Assembly: GCA_009694195.1 (NCBI GenBank)
Contig: SHVQ01000008.1
Span: forward strand, 1-64,000
Length of the DNA: 64,000 nt
DNA from: Rhodospirillales bacterium
Lineage (GTDB): Bacteria > Pseudomonadota > Alphaproteobacteria > Rhodospirillales > SHVQ01
Direction of reading: 5' to 3'
Shown: piece after piece, positions 27,620 to 37,057 of the stretch
Layout of the letters: each line of letters begins with the position of its first letter
Numbering within the stretch: the stretch's first letter is position 1
Made by a program: the position numbers and the translations under genes
Notes under the pieces: generated by a model
The model's database searches: none
What the model saw: only the letters and a program-made list of their open reading frames with translations
Told to the model about the DNA's origin: nothing

Positions 27620-28615
27620 TCACGCGCGCGCGAGGGCGATGGCGGCGGAGGCCACGATGTCGTCCACCGTGGCGCCGCGCGAAAGATCGCTGATCGGTTT
27701 TGCGAAACCCTGCAGAACGGGGCCGATCGCCTGCGCGCCCGCCAGGTACTGCGTCAGCTTGTAGCCGATGTTGCCGGCGTCGAGGTCGGGGAAGATCAAG
27801 ACGTTCGCCCGCCCGGCGACCGTGCTTTCGCCCTTCACCTTGCGCGCAGCCACGCTCGCGACGAGCGCCGAGTCGGCCTGGAGCTCGCCGTCAAACGCGA
27901 TCTCGGGCGCCCGCTCCCGCGCGATGGCGAGCGCGCGTGTAACTTTGTCGACGCGGGGGTGTTGGGCGCTGCCCCGCGTCGAGAACGAAAGAAACGCCAC
28001 GCGCGGCTCATCTTCGAGGAGCTTCCGGGCGCTCGCCGCCGACGCAAGCGCGATGTCGGCAAGCGCCTCCGCCGTCGGCTCCACGTTGACCGCGCAGTCG
28101 GCGAAGATGAGCGGCACGTCGCGTTGGCTCTGAAACTCCGGGATCACCATCAAGAAGAAGCTCGACGGCGTGTTGATGCCGGGGGCGAGCCCGACCGTCA
28201 GAAGGCCGGCCTCGATCACGCGACGGGTCGGGTTGGCGGCGCCGCCGATCATGGCCGCGGCCTCTCCCTGTCGCACCATCATGCCGCCGAAATAAAGGGG
28301 CTTTTGGACGAGCCGCCGCGCGACCTTCGCGTCCACGCGCTCGCGCCCGGCCGCATAGGACGCGGCGTACGAGTCGATGCGCGCGTCGGTCTGGGGGTCG
28401 ATAAGCGTAAGTCCGTCGAGCGACACGCCCGCGCGCGCCGCGGCCGCGGATATGCTTTCTTCCGAGCCGAGAAGGATCGGCTCTGCGATGCCCCCGTCTT
28501 GGAGCCGGCGCGCCGCGAGGAGAATGCGCGCTTCGGTGCCTTCCGGAAGCACGACGGGCAAGCGGCGGCGAGCTGCCGCGGTCACGATCCGATCGACAAT
28601 ACTCTCCACGCTCAC
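27620..28615 (-). CDS. pta: Phosphate acetyltransferase
   Basis: 331 residues, the short single-domain form. It converts acetyl phosphate and CoA to acetyl-CoA and phosphate. It has the start [20 protein letters not shown], the region [18 protein letters not shown] with the family glycine run, [25 protein letters not shown] and the late [20 protein letters not shown]. It is convergent with gst and divergent from the citrate synthase gene, so it is not in the ald-xsc transcript, but metabolically it uses the product of Xsc. No ackA is present. Confidence 0.93.
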   Translation of the reverse strand: MSVESIVDRIVTAAARRRLPVVLPEGTEARILLAARRLQDGGIAEPILLGSEESISAAAARAGVSLDGLTLIDPQTDARIDSYAASYAAGRERVDAKVARRLVQKPLYFGGMMVRQGEAAAMIGGAANPTRRVIEAGLLTVGLAPGINTPSSFFLMVIPEFQSQRDVPLIFADCAVNVEPTAEALADIALASAASARKLLEDEPRVAFLSFSTRGSAQHPRVDKVTRALAIARERAPEIAFDGELQADSALVASVAARKVKGESTVAGRANVLIFPDLDAGNIGYKLTQYLAGAQAIGPVLQGFAKPISDLSRGATVDDIVASAAIALARA

Positions 28616-28722
28616 GGCGCAACCCTAGTGACAGCATTTCCGGTTGTAAATGCGTTCCCCGTCTTGCCAGTCGGGAGGCGCTTTGAGACGATGACCGCCG
28701 CGCCGATAGGGAGACCCGAGCC

Positions 28723-29868
28723 ATGGAGAACGAAGGCGAGCCGATCAAGATCCACCGCGGCCTGATGGGCGTCTATTTCGACCGCTCGCCCACCACCTTC
28801 ATCGACGGCAAGGCAGGCGAGTTGCGTTACCGCGGCTACTCGATCCACGACCTGGCCCAGCACTCGAGCTTCGAAGAGACGGCTTACCTGCTGCTCCGGG
28901 ACGAGCTTCCGACCCGCGCGCAACTGGACACGTTCACGGGCGAGCTGAGCGCCGCCCGCGCGCTGCCGCCGGCGATCTACGACCTCATCGGCGCGATCGG
29001 GAACGCGCATCCCATGGACGTGTTGCGCACGGCTGTTTCCGCCCTCTCTGCCTTCGATCCGGAAACGGCCGACAATTCCCGCGCGGCGACGATCCGCAAA
29101 GGCATCCGCCTGACGGCGCAAGTGCCGGGGATCGTGACGGCCCACCATCACATCCGGCAGGGCCGGGCGCCGGTTCGGCCCCGCCCGGACCTCGGCCACG
29201 CCGCCAACTTTCTCTACATGCTGACAGGCGAGGCGCCGAGCGCCGGGGCCGCGCGTCTTTTCGATACCGACATGCTGCTCCACGCCGAGCACGGCTCGAA
29301 TGCGTCGGCCTTCGCGGCCCGCGTGGTCACTGGGACGCAGGCGAACCTGCATGCCGCCGTGACGGCCGCGGTCGCCGCGCTCTCGGGACCCGCCCACGGG
29401 GGCGCCGCCGAGGACGTGATGCGCATGGCCGAAGAGATCGGCGATGCCGCCAACGCGGCCGACTACGTGAAACGGAAGCGCAAGGCGGGTGAGCCGATCA
29501 CCGGCTTCGGCCACCGCGTCTACCGGACGGAGGACCCGCGCGCGCGCCACATGCGGGACGGCGTGAAGCGCCTCTCCCGGGAGATGGGCGAGCCCAGGTG
29601 GTTCGCGATCCTGGAGGCCGTCGTCGAAGCGATGAAACCCTACGCCCGCCACGGCGTGAGCGTGAACGTCGATTTCTATTCGGGCGTCATTTACTACCTG
29701 CACGGCATCCCGCGCGATCTGTTCGTGCCGATTTTCGCCGTCGGGCGGGTCCCCGGCTGGACCGTGCAGATACTGGAGCAGTCCGAGAACAACATTCTGA
29801 TCCGCCCCCTCCTGCAATACACGGGGCCGGACCTCCGCCCGTACCTCCCGATCGACCGGCGAGCGTGA
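28723..29868 (+). CDS. Citrate synthase (type II fold, citrate/2-methylcitrate synthase)
   Basis: 381 residues. Condenses acetyl-CoA (or propionyl-CoA) with oxaloacetate. The catalytic set is visible: HAEHGSNASAFAARVVTGTQ, FGHRVYRTEDPRARHM and the aspartate of VNVDFYSGVIYY. Length and sequence fit the smaller citrate/methylcitrate synthase group rather than the 430-residue NADH-regulated form. It could be a second, pathway-linked enzyme feeding acetyl-CoA from Xsc/Pta into the TCA cycle; whether the genome also has a housekeeping gltA cannot be seen here. Confidence 0.92.
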   Translation: MENEGEPIKIHRGLMGVYFDRSPTTFIDGKAGELRYRGYSIHDLAQHSSFEETAYLLLRDELPTRAQLDTFTGELSAARALPPAIYDLIGAIGNAHPMDVLRTAVSALSAFDPETADNSRAATIRKGIRLTAQVPGIVTAHHHIRQGRAPVRPRPDLGHAANFLYMLTGEAPSAGAARLFDTDMLLHAEHGSNASAFAARVVTGTQANLHAAVTAAVAALSGPAHGGAAEDVMRMAEEIGDAANAADYVKRKRKAGEPITGFGHRVYRTEDPRARHMRDGVKRLSREMGEPRWFAILEAVVEAMKPYARHGVSVNVDFYSGVIYYLHGIPRDLFVPIFAVGRVPGWTVQILEQSENNILIRPLLQYTGPDLRPYLPIDRRA

Positions 29869-29956
29869 CGGCCGGTCTCCGTCCTCCCGGCAGTCGCGTC
29901 TCGCAATTGGCGGGCCGCTTGTGTATCCTCCGGCGCTCTGAACGTGAGAGCGTCGC

Positions 29957-31213
29957 GTGACCCGCTATTCGATCTTCAGCCTTGCCCGCAATGCGTTGAG
30001 CCATCACGAGCGCTGGCCGCTCGCTTGGCGGAGCCCCGAGCCGAAACCCGCTTACGACGTCGTCATCATCGGCGGCGGCGGCCACGGTCTGGCGACCGCC
30101 TATTACCTCGCGAAGGAGCACGGCATCACCAACGTCGCCGTGCTGGAGAAAAGCTGGCTCGGGCTCGGAAACACCGGCCGCAACACGACGATCGTGCGCT
30201 CGAACTACATGATCGAGCCGAACGCACACTTCTACGAGCATTCGCTCAAGCTCTGGGAAGGCTTGAGCCAGGACCTCAACTACAACGTGATGTTCAGCCA
30301 GCGCGGCGTCATCAACCTCGCCCAATCGGACGCCCAGGTCGATGCCATGCAGCGGCGCGGAAACGCCATGCGCCTCAACGGAATCGACGCCGTATGGCTC
30401 AGCCGCGACCAACTGAAGGCGATGGTGCCGCTCCTCGACTGTTCCGACCATCCGCGATACCCGATCCTGGGCGCTCTCCTGCAGCCCCGCGGCGGCACGG
30501 CCCGGCACGACGCGGTCGCCTGGGGTTACGCGCGGGCGGCGGATGCGCGCGGGGTCGATATCATCCAGGACTGCGAGGTCACCGGGTTCCGCATCGATCG
30601 CGGCCGCGTTACGGCCGTCGAGACGACGAAGGGCCTGATCGCCGCCGGGAAGATCGGCGTCGCGGTCGCCGGCCATTCGGGCCACGTGATGGCGCTTGCC
30701 GGCCTTCGGCTTCCGATCGAAACCCACCTCCTGCAGGCGATGGTCTCGGAGCCGGTGAAGCCGTGTTTCGATACGGTCATCTCGTCCGGCGCGACCCACT
30801 GTTACGTCAGCCAGTCGGACAAAGGCGAGCTTGTTTTCGGCGGCAGCCTCGACGGGTACAACTCCTATGCCCAGCGCGGCAATTTCCCGGCGATCAGCCA
30901 CGCCGCGACCGGGCTGATTTCTCTGTTCCCGAGCTTCAGCCGCTTGAAGCTGATGCGCACCTGGGGCGGCGTCATGGACATGACGATGGACGGGAGCCCG
31001 ATCATCGGGAGGACGCCGATCGACGGCCTCTATCTCGACGGCGGATGGTGCTATGGCGGATTCAAGGCGACCCCGGGCTCCGGATGGGTGTTCGCCTACA
31101 CGATCGCCCGCGACCGCCCGCATGCGCTCAACGAAGCCTTCTCGCTCGACCGCTTCCAGCGCGGCTTTGCGCTCGACGAGAAAGGCATGGGCCCGACGAC
31201 GGGCCTGCATTGA
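29957..31213 (+). CDS. soxB: Sarcosine oxidase beta subunit family (SoxB; NMG dehydrogenase MgdA possible)
   Basis: 418 residues, GTG start. Catalytic flavoprotein subunit of the heterotetrameric enzyme that demethylates sarcosine to glycine. It has the family N-terminus YSIFSLARNALSHHERWPLA, the FAD fold YDVVIIGGGGHGLATAYYLA, and GLGNTGRNTTIVRSNYM. The C-terminal GWCYGGF-type motif appears as DGGWCYGGFKATPGSGWVFA. First gene of soxBDAG. Homologous subunits form N-methylglutamate dehydrogenase (mgdABCD) in methylamine users, so the substrate is not settled; see the mgs-gmaS operon at 53.8-58.6 kb. Confidence 0.92.
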   Translation: MTRYSIFSLARNALSHHERWPLAWRSPEPKPAYDVVIIGGGGHGLATAYYLAKEHGITNVAVLEKSWLGLGNTGRNTTIVRSNYMIEPNAHFYEHSLKLWEGLSQDLNYNVMFSQRGVINLAQSDAQVDAMQRRGNAMRLNGIDAVWLSRDQLKAMVPLLDCSDHPRYPILGALLQPRGGTARHDAVAWGYARAADARGVDIIQDCEVTGFRIDRGRVTAVETTKGLIAAGKIGVAVAGHSGHVMALAGLRLPIETHLLQAMVSEPVKPCFDTVISSGATHCYVSQSDKGELVFGGSLDGYNSYAQRGNFPAISHAATGLISLFPSFSRLKLMRTWGGVMDMTMDGSPIIGRTPIDGLYLDGGWCYGGFKATPGSGWVFAYTIARDRPHALNEAFSLDRFQRGFALDEKGMGPTTGLH

Positions 31214-31223
31214 GGAGCCGGCG

Positions 31224-31490
31224 ATGATGTTGATTCCCTGCCCCTGGTGCGGCGAGCGCGCGCAAGTCGAGTTCGCTTACGGCGGCGACGCGACGGTGAA
31301 GCGCCCCGCCGATCCTGCCTCGGCGAGCGACCGGGAGTGGCACGACTACGTGTTCGTTCGCGACAATCCCAAAGGGCCGCTCGACGAGCTTTGGTATCAC
31401 GCCGCAGGCTGCCGCCGGTACTTCAGGGTCCGGCGCGACACCGTCACGCACGCGATCCTCGCTTCCACGCCCCTTCCGGAGATAACGTGA
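31224..31490 (+). CDS. soxD: Sarcosine oxidase delta subunit family
   Basis: 88 residues. Small zinc-binding subunit: MMLIPCPWCGERAQVEF supplies a C-x-x-C pair, and REWHDYVFVRDNPKGPLDEL with WYHAAGCRRYF supplies the His/Cys side. GAGGAG lies just after the soxB stop, upstream of two adjacent ATG codons (31224 and 31227). Its stop overlaps the soxA start by one base (TGATG). Length and motif order match the family fully. Confidence 0.93.
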   Translation: MMLIPCPWCGERAQVEFAYGGDATVKRPADPASASDREWHDYVFVRDNPKGPLDELWYHAAGCRRYFRVRRDTVTHAILASTPLPEIT

Positions 31491-34400
31491 TGGCGGGCCA
31501 GCCATTCCGCGGCGACGAAGGCGGCCTCATCGACCGCGAGCGGCCGATCGCTTTCACCTTCAACGGCGAGCGCCTTCAGGGGTATGCCGGCGACACGCTC
31601 GCCTCCGCCCTTCTCGCGAACGGCATCCGGCTCGTCGGCCGCAGCTTCAAGTACCACCGCCCGCGCGGCATCGTCTCGGCCGGCGCCGAGGAACCGAACG
31701 CCCTGGTCCAGCTTGCGGTCGGCGCCCGCACCGAGCCCAACGCGCGGGCGACCCAGGTCGAGCTGTTCGAGGGGCTGGAGGCGGAGAGCCAGAACTGCTG
31801 GCCGGGGGTCGGGTTCGACGTCGGCGCCCTCAACGGCGTCTTCTCGAGCTTGTTCCCCGCAGGCTTCTACTACAAGACATTCATGTGGCCGGCCAGTCTC
31901 TGGATGACCTACGAGCACTGGATCCGCAAGATGGCCGGGCTGGGCCGCGCCCCCGTGCAGCCCGACCCCGACCGTTACGAGCACCGCTTTGCCCACTGCG
32001 ACGTGCTGGTCGCGGGCGGCGGGCCGGCGGGGCTCGCGGCGGCACTCGCGGCGGCGCGCTCGGGCGCGCGCGTGATCCTGGCCGACGAAGGCGCCGACTT
32101 CGGCGGCGCATTGCGGGGGCTGCGGGCCACGATCGAGGGACGGCCGGCGATGAACTGGGTTCGGGCCGCGGTCGCCGAGCTCGCCGCGATGCCCGATGTC
32201 GTCCTCCTCCGCCGGGCGACGGTCGCCGGATACTATGACCACAATTCGTTCGTCGTCAGCGAGCGGCCGGCCGAGCATATGGCGGTGCCGGCACCCTTCC
32301 AAGCACGCGGCCGCCTCTGGTCCGTGCGCGCGAAGGAAGCCGTACTGGCGACGGGGGCCATCGAACGGCCGCTGGTGTTCGGCAACAACGACCGCCCGGG
32401 TGTCATGCTCGCCTCGGCCGCGCAGGCTTACGCGAACCGATTCGCCGTCCGTCCGGGCTCACGCGCCGTCGTCTTCACCAACAATGATTCGGCCTACGAA
32501 GCCGCGCTCGATTTGGCGCGCGCGGGCGTCTCGGTCGCCGCCGTGATCGACGCGCGCGAGGACCCCGGGCCCGCCGCCCGCCGCGTGCGCGAAGCCGGAA
32601 TTGAATCCATTCCAGGCCATGCCGTCATCAATGTCCAAGGGGGCCGGAAGCTGAAAGCGGCCGAAGTGATGGCGATCAACGGCGACGGAACGGCGTGCGC
32701 CGGCGGCGATTGGCGCGCGATCCCGTGCGATCTGCTGGCCGTATCCGGCGGCTGGAACCCGGCCGTGCATCTCTTTTCCCAGTCTCGAGGCAAGCTCCGC
32801 TTCGACGATCGGATTGCCGCGCTGGTGCCGGGCGAGTCCTTCCAACGCGAGCGTTCCGCCGGCGCGGCGCGGGGGACGTTCACGCTCAGAGGATGTCTCG
32901 CGGAGGGCTTCCGCGCGGGCGCCGTCGCCGCGCGCGCGGCCGGCTTCGATAAAGCCGGGGAGCCACCGGTCCCGGATTGCGACACGCAGGCGGAAACTCC
33001 CCTCCGGCCCCTGTGGGTCGTCCCGCTGCCCAAACACACCCGGCTCAAGCGTTTCGTCGACCTCCAGAACGACGTGACCGCCGAGGATGTCGCGCTCGCC
33101 TTGCGCGAGGGATACGACAACGTCGAACACTTGAAGCGCTACACGACGCTCGGCATGGGCACGGATCAGGGGCGGACGTCCAACGTGAGCGGGCTCGGCA
33201 TCCTCGCGGGCTTGCGCGGCAAGAGCATCCCGAGTCTCGGCACCACCACGTTCCGCCCGCCCTACACGGCGATTCCGTTCGGCACCATCGCGGGGCGCGA
33301 GATCGGCCATCACTTCGCGCCGACCCGGCGCTCGGCCATGCACGCCTGGCACGAACAGGCGGGCGCCTCTTTCATCCCCGCCGGGCTGTGGTTCCGCCCG
33401 CAGGTCTATCGCCGCCCGGGCGAAGGGATGATGGACGCCATCTACCGCGAGACCAAGAGCGTTCGCACCACCGTCGGCATGATCGACGTCTCCACCCTCG
33501 GCAAGATCGACATCCAGGGGCGCGACGCCGCTCTTTTCCTCGACCGCGTCTACACCAATAATTTCCGCAAGCTCCCGGTCGGCAAAGCCCGCTACGGCCT
33601 CATGTTGCGCGAGGATGGAATGGTGTTCGACGACGGCACCACGACGCGCATCGGCGAGAGCCGCTACCTCATGACGACGACGACCGCGCGCGCGGGCGAA
33701 GTCATGCGGCACCTGGAATATTGCTTGCAAGTTTTGTGGCCGGAGCTCGACGCCTACGCCGTCTCCGTCACCGAGGAGTGGGCGGCGATCGCTCTCGCCG
33801 GTCCCGCAAGCCGCAGCGTGCTCGAGCGCGTGGTCGGCGGCGTCGACGTGAGCAACGAAGGCCTGCCCTACATGGGCTACCGCGAGGGCACGGTCGCGGA
33901 AGTCCCGGCCCGCATCTTCCGCATCAGCTTCTCCGGCGAGCTCGCTTACGAGATCAACGTGCCGGCGGACTACGGGGCCGCCGTGTGGGAGGCGATTCAC
34001 ACCGCCGGCCGGTCGTTCGACATCATCCCCTACGGCACCGAAGCGCTCTCCATCCTCCGGATCGAGAAGGGGCACGTAGTATCGGGCGAGCTCAACGGCC
34101 GCACCACGGCGGATGACCTCGGGTTTTCCGCCTTCCTCAGCAAGGAGAAAGATTTCATCGGCAAGCGCTCGCTCGCCCGCGAGGGCCTGTGGCGGCCGGA
34201 CCGGAAGCAACTCGTCGGCCTGATCCCGGTCGACAAAAAGACGCGGGTTCCGCGCGGGGCCCAGATCGTCGAAGACCCGGACCGCGAGACGCCCGTCCCC
34301 ATGCTCGGCGAGATCACATCCCAGTGCTACAGCCCAAATCTCGGCCATCCCATCGCGCTTGGCATCGTCGCGGGCGGCCGCGCGCTGCATGGCCGGACGC

Positions 34401-34495
34401 TGCACGCCCTTTCGCCCGTGACGGGCGAGCGGGTGCCGGTGACGGTGACACCCAACGTCTTCATCGATCCGAAGGGAGAGCGCCTCCGTGGCTAA
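31490..34495 (+). CDS. soxA: Sarcosine oxidase alpha subunit family
   Basis: 1001 residues, the normal SoxA length. Domains in order: an N-terminal ferredoxin-like fold (about 20-110, PIAFTFNGERLQGYAGDTLA, RSFKYHRPRGI), a Rossmann NAD/FAD region (from about 165, CDVLVAGGGPAGLAAALAAA), a middle oxidoreductase part, and a C-terminal aminomethyltransferase (GCV_T) domain from about 615 that receives the methyl group on tetrahydrofolate (GMIDVSTLGKIDIQGRDAAL, then EWAAIALAGPASRSVL). The reading frame is open upstream through soxD, but ATG 31490 fits the family start and the TGATG overlap. No glyA or purU lies beside the cluster. Confidence 0.95.
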   Translation: MAGQPFRGDEGGLIDRERPIAFTFNGERLQGYAGDTLASALLANGIRLVGRSFKYHRPRGIVSAGAEEPNALVQLAVGARTEPNARATQVELFEGLEAESQNCWPGVGFDVGALNGVFSSLFPAGFYYKTFMWPASLWMTYEHWIRKMAGLGRAPVQPDPDRYEHRFAHCDVLVAGGGPAGLAAALAAARSGARVILADEGADFGGALRGLRATIEGRPAMNWVRAAVAELAAMPDVVLLRRATVAGYYDHNSFVVSERPAEHMAVPAPFQARGRLWSVRAKEAVLATGAIERPLVFGNNDRPGVMLASAAQAYANRFAVRPGSRAVVFTNNDSAYEAALDLARAGVSVAAVIDAREDPGPAARRVREAGIESIPGHAVINVQGGRKLKAAEVMAINGDGTACAGGDWRAIPCDLLAVSGGWNPAVHLFSQSRGKLRFDDRIAALVPGESFQRERSAGAARGTFTLRGCLAEGFRAGAVAARAAGFDKAGEPPVPDCDTQAETPLRPLWVVPLPKHTRLKRFVDLQNDVTAEDVALALREGYDNVEHLKRYTTLGMGTDQGRTSNVSGLGILAGLRGKSIPSLGTTTFRPPYTAIPFGTIAGREIGHHFAPTRRSAMHAWHEQAGASFIPAGLWFRPQVYRRPGEGMMDAIYRETKSVRTTVGMIDVSTLGKIDIQGRDAALFLDRVYTNNFRKLPVGKARYGLMLREDGMVFDDGTTTRIGESRYLMTTTTARAGEVMRHLEYCLQVLWPELDAYAVSVTEEWAAIALAGPASRSVLERVVGGVDVSNEGLPYMGYREGTVAEVPARIFRISFSGELAYEINVPADYGAAVWEAIHTAGRSFDIIPYGTEALSILRIEKGHVVSGELNGRTTADDLGFSAFLSKEKDFIGKRSLAREGLWRPDRKQLVGLIPVDKKTRVPRGAQIVEDPDRETPVPMLGEITSQCYSPNLGHPIALGIVAGGRALHGRTLHALSPVTGERVPVTVTPNVFIDPKGERLRG

Positions 34496-35096
34496 GCCCG
34501 CCGAACGACGCTCGGCCTTGGCCGAGGTCTATTCGCCCGGCACCTACGGAGCCGCAACTCCGGACGGGCCCGGCGTCACGCTGGCCGAGCGCCGAGGGCT
34601 CACGCTCGTTCACCTCGCGGGCGAGGCGGCCACCCTCAACGAGGGGGTGCGAAAGGCGACGGGTCACGATCTCCCGATCACGCCCAACACCGTCATCGGG
34701 GACGACCGGGGCGGCGCTCTTTGGCTTGCCCCCGACCGCTGGCTCATCGTCTCCGCACGCGAGGAGTCGGAGCGCCTGGAGCGGCGGCTGGCGGCCGGGA
34801 TCGGTTCGGCGGGCGCCGCGACTGACGTGAGCTCGGGTCGCACGGTCGTCCGCATCGGCGGCGCCAATGCGCGCGACCTCCTCGCCAAAGGATGCCCGCT
34901 CGATTTGCACCCGCGCGCGTTCGCGGCCGGCCATTGCGCGCAAAGCCTGATCGCCCAGGTGAACGTCCTTCTCCACGCGGTCGACGAGTCCCGCGTCGAT
35001 CTCTACGTCGCGCGCGGATTCGGGCTCACCATGTGGGAGTGGCTCACCGACGCGGCGGCCGAATTCGGCTGCCGAATCAACGCGCCGGAAGGGTAA
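34488..35096 (+). CDS. soxG: Sarcosine oxidase gamma subunit family
   Basis: 202 residues, GTG start overlapping the end of soxA by 8 bp, which is usual for this operon. It is related to the tetrahydrofolate-binding fold: LWLAPDRWLIVSAREESERL, then ATDVSSGRTVVRIGGANARDLLAKG-type sequence and CPLDLHPRAFAAGHCAQSLI. It completes a BDAG set, so the heterotetramer is intact at the sequence level. It is convergent with the HigA-like antitoxin gene, 22 bp downstream. Confidence 0.92.
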   Translation: MAKPAERRSALAEVYSPGTYGAATPDGPGVTLAERRGLTLVHLAGEAATLNEGVRKATGHDLPITPNTVIGDDRGGALWLAPDRWLIVSAREESERLERRLAAGIGSAGAATDVSSGRTVVRIGGANARDLLAKGCPLDLHPRAFAAGHCAQSLIAQVNVLLHAVDESRVDLYVARGFGLTMWEWLTDAAAEFGCRINAPEG

Positions 35097-35118
35097 AGCG
35101 CGGGGCTTGAGGCCTAGA

Positions 35119-35430
35119 TCACGCCGCCCTTGGCCGGATCGCCGCAATTTGCGATCCGATCTCACGCCGCCGCTCCATCAGGTCGTAATCGACCTGTAGG
35201 CCCATAAAAAACCCCTCGGAAACGCCGAAGTACCGGGCTAGCCGGAGATCGGTGTCCGCCGTGACTGCACGCTTGCCGTGAACCAGTTCGTTGACCCGCC
35301 TCGGCGGCACCTGAATGGCACGTGCGAGGGCATTCTGGCTGATGCCGAGGGGCTTCATGAAGTCTTCCCACAGGATTTCGCCCGGATGGGGATTGGGAAG
35401 ACGCCTACGCTTCAGTCCCATTCTCACCAT
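35119..35430 (-). CDS. HigA-family antitoxin, no adjacent toxin seen
   Basis: 103 residues from ATG 35430 (ATG 35421 also possible). HTH regulator of the HigA/VapI type: RLPNPHPGEILWEDFMKPLG, recognition region SQNALARAIQVPPRRVNELV, HGKRAVTADTDLRLARYFGV and SEGFFMGLQVDYDL. HigB normally precedes HigA in the same transcript, but the 152 bp upstream hold only repeat-like sequence and the 3' end of manC. It is therefore an orphan antitoxin or a solitary regulator. Confidence 0.88.
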   Translation of the reverse strand: MVRMGLKRRRLPNPHPGEILWEDFMKPLGISQNALARAIQVPPRRVNELVHGKRAVTADTDLRLARYFGVSEGFFMGLQVDYDLMERRREIGSQIAAIRPRAA

Positions 35431-35540
35431 GGTATCAATAAACTTTCTGTAATCGTCATGGCCGTGCTTGTCCAAGGGGGCCTTCTTGCGGGGGAGTCCC
35501 CCGCAGACCCCTGTGCCATCCACGTCTCTGACCTCGTTGA

Positions 35541-35577
35541 AGGCGTGGATGCCCGGCATAAAGCCGGGCATGACGTA
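35541..35577. repeat. Intergenic palindromic repeat, ATGCCCGGC/GCCGGGCAT type
   Basis: A perfect 9-bp inverted repeat (ATGCCCGGC at 35549-35557, GCCGGGCAT at 35563-35571, 5-nt loop) flanked by GCGTGG and GACGTAC. The same GTGGAT...ATGACG frame occurs in the fuller element at 51942-52027. It fills most of the gap between manC and the antitoxin gene and could also act as a transcript-end hairpin for manC. Confidence 0.7.
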
Positions 35578-35582
35578 CTCGG

Positions 35583-37010
35583 TTATGTCCTTCCGTACAA
35601 ATCTTCCAGGCGGACGATGTCGTCCTCGCCGAGGTAATCGCCCGACTGCACTTCGATCAGGTGCAGCGGCGTCTTGCCGACGTTCTGCAGCCGGTGCTTG
35701 GCGCGGACCGGGATGAACGTCGATTGGTTCTCTTCCAGGACGAACTGTTCGTCGTCGCGCCACACCTTCGCCCGGCCGGCGACGATGATCCAGTGCTCGG
35801 CACGGCGGCGGTGATATTGCAGGCTCAGCGCGGCGCCCGGCTTCACGGTGATCTGCTTCACCTGAAAGCGGTCGCCCCGCTTGAGCGTGCGGTAGCTGCC
35901 CCACGGCCGGTGCACGGTGACGGCGGAGAAGACGGCGCCGGCCTCGTCCTTCTCGGCAAGCTCGGCGACCCGGCGCACCTCTTCGGCGCGGGCGCGGGGC
36001 GCCACGAGCACCGCGTCCTCGGTCGCGACCACGACCATGTCGTCGAGCCCGACGACGGCCAGTGTGAGTGCGTCGCTGTGGAGATAGGAGCCCTTCACGT
36101 CGTGGGTCTTCACGTTGCCGACGCGGACGTTGCCGGCGGCGTCCTTGCGGCCGGATTCCCAGATGGTCACCCAGGAGCCCGCGTCGGTCCAATCCATATC
36201 CACCGGCACCACGGCCGCGCGGCTCGTGCGCTCCATCACGAGCACGTCGATGGAGCCGGACGGGCAGCGCTGAAACGCCTTCTTGTCGAGCCGGAAGAAG
36301 TCCAGGTCCCGCGCGCCCTTGGAGAAGGCCTTGCGGCAGGCCGCGAGCACCGCCGGCGCATGGCGAGCCAGTTCCTCGAGGTAACTGGGCGCCCGGAAGA
36401 GAAAGATGCTGGCGTTCCAAAAATATTTGCCGCCGGCGACGTAGGCCATAGCTTTCTTCAAGCTCGGCTTCTCGACGAACGCGGCGGCGCGGAAACAGCC
36501 GTCAGCGTGGGCAACTGCTTTTCCCTTGCGGATGTAGCCGTAGCCGGTATGCGGCCCGTTCGGCGCCACACCGAGGCAGACGAGAAAATCCCGCTCGGCG
36601 GCCGCCCGCGCGCGCCGGACGGCGGCGAGGAAACGAGCGGGGCGCTTCACGATGTGATCGGAGGCCAAGAGCAGCATGAGCGCGCCGGGTTCTTTCTCCA
36701 CGATCGCGAGCGCGGCGACAGTGGCGGCGGCGGCCGTGTTGCGCCCGACGGGCTCCAGGATCACAGCGCGCGGGCGCACGCCAATCTCGCGGAGTTGCTC
36801 GGCGACGAGAAAGCGGTGCTCCTGATTGCAGATGATGATGGGAGCCGCAAAGCCGGGGCCCGACACCCGGCGGATCGTGTCCTGAAACAAGCTCCGTTCG
36901 CCGCCGAGCGGCAGAAATTGCTTCGGCCGCGCCGGCCGCGACATCGGCCAGAGACGCGTACCGGAACCACCGGAAAGAATAACGGGGACGATGAGGGACG
37001 GTTTTTTCAC
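35583..37010 (-). CDS. Mannose-1-phosphate guanylyltransferase / mannose-6-phosphate isomerase
   Basis: 475 residues, bifunctional type II form (ManC/CpsB/XanB). The N-terminal nucleotidyltransferase has VPVILSGGSGTRLWPMSRPA and PKQFLPLGGERSLFQDT; the C-terminal cupin isomerase starts near residue 355 with TVHRPWGSYRTLKRGDRFQV and LSLQYHRRRAEHWIIVAGRA. Product GDP-mannose serves polysaccharide or O-antigen synthesis. No manB, glycosyltransferase or export genes adjoin it, so it stands alone here between a repeat and the SDH-like flavoprotein gene. Confidence 0.95.
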   Translation of the reverse strand: MKKPSLIVPVILSGGSGTRLWPMSRPARPKQFLPLGGERSLFQDTIRRVSGPGFAAPIIICNQEHRFLVAEQLREIGVRPRAVILEPVGRNTAAAATVAALAIVEKEPGALMLLLASDHIVKRPARFLAAVRRARAAAERDFLVCLGVAPNGPHTGYGYIRKGKAVAHADGCFRAAAFVEKPSLKKAMAYVAGGKYFWNASIFLFRAPSYLEELARHAPAVLAACRKAFSKGARDLDFFRLDKKAFQRCPSGSIDVLVMERTSRAAVVPVDMDWTDAGSWVTIWESGRKDAAGNVRVGNVKTHDVKGSYLHSDALTLAVVGLDDMVVVATEDAVLVAPRARAEEVRRVAELAEKDEAGAVFSAVTVHRPWGSYRTLKRGDRFQVKQITVKPGAALSLQYHRRRAEHWIIVAGRAKVWRDDEQFVLEENQSTFIPVRAKHRLQNVGKTPLHLIEVQSGDYLGEDDIVRLEDLYGRT

Positions 37011-37057
37011 GCGCCGGACCCTAGCACGGGAAGGCCGCGTGTCAACGCGGGGCTACC

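Noticed and set aside
29869-29956. Promoter ahead of soxB
   Set aside because: TTGGCG and TATCCT are only 11 bp apart, which is not a working spacing; no better pair was seen.
31247-31489. 81-codon upstream extension of soxA
   Set aside because: It runs through soxD in another frame; the TGATG overlap and family length support ATG 31490.
35431-35582. Possible higB toxin upstream of the HigA-like gene
   Set aside because: Neither strand gives a RelE/HigB-like frame; the stretch contains a GGGGGA/TCCCCC pair and a repeat hairpin only.
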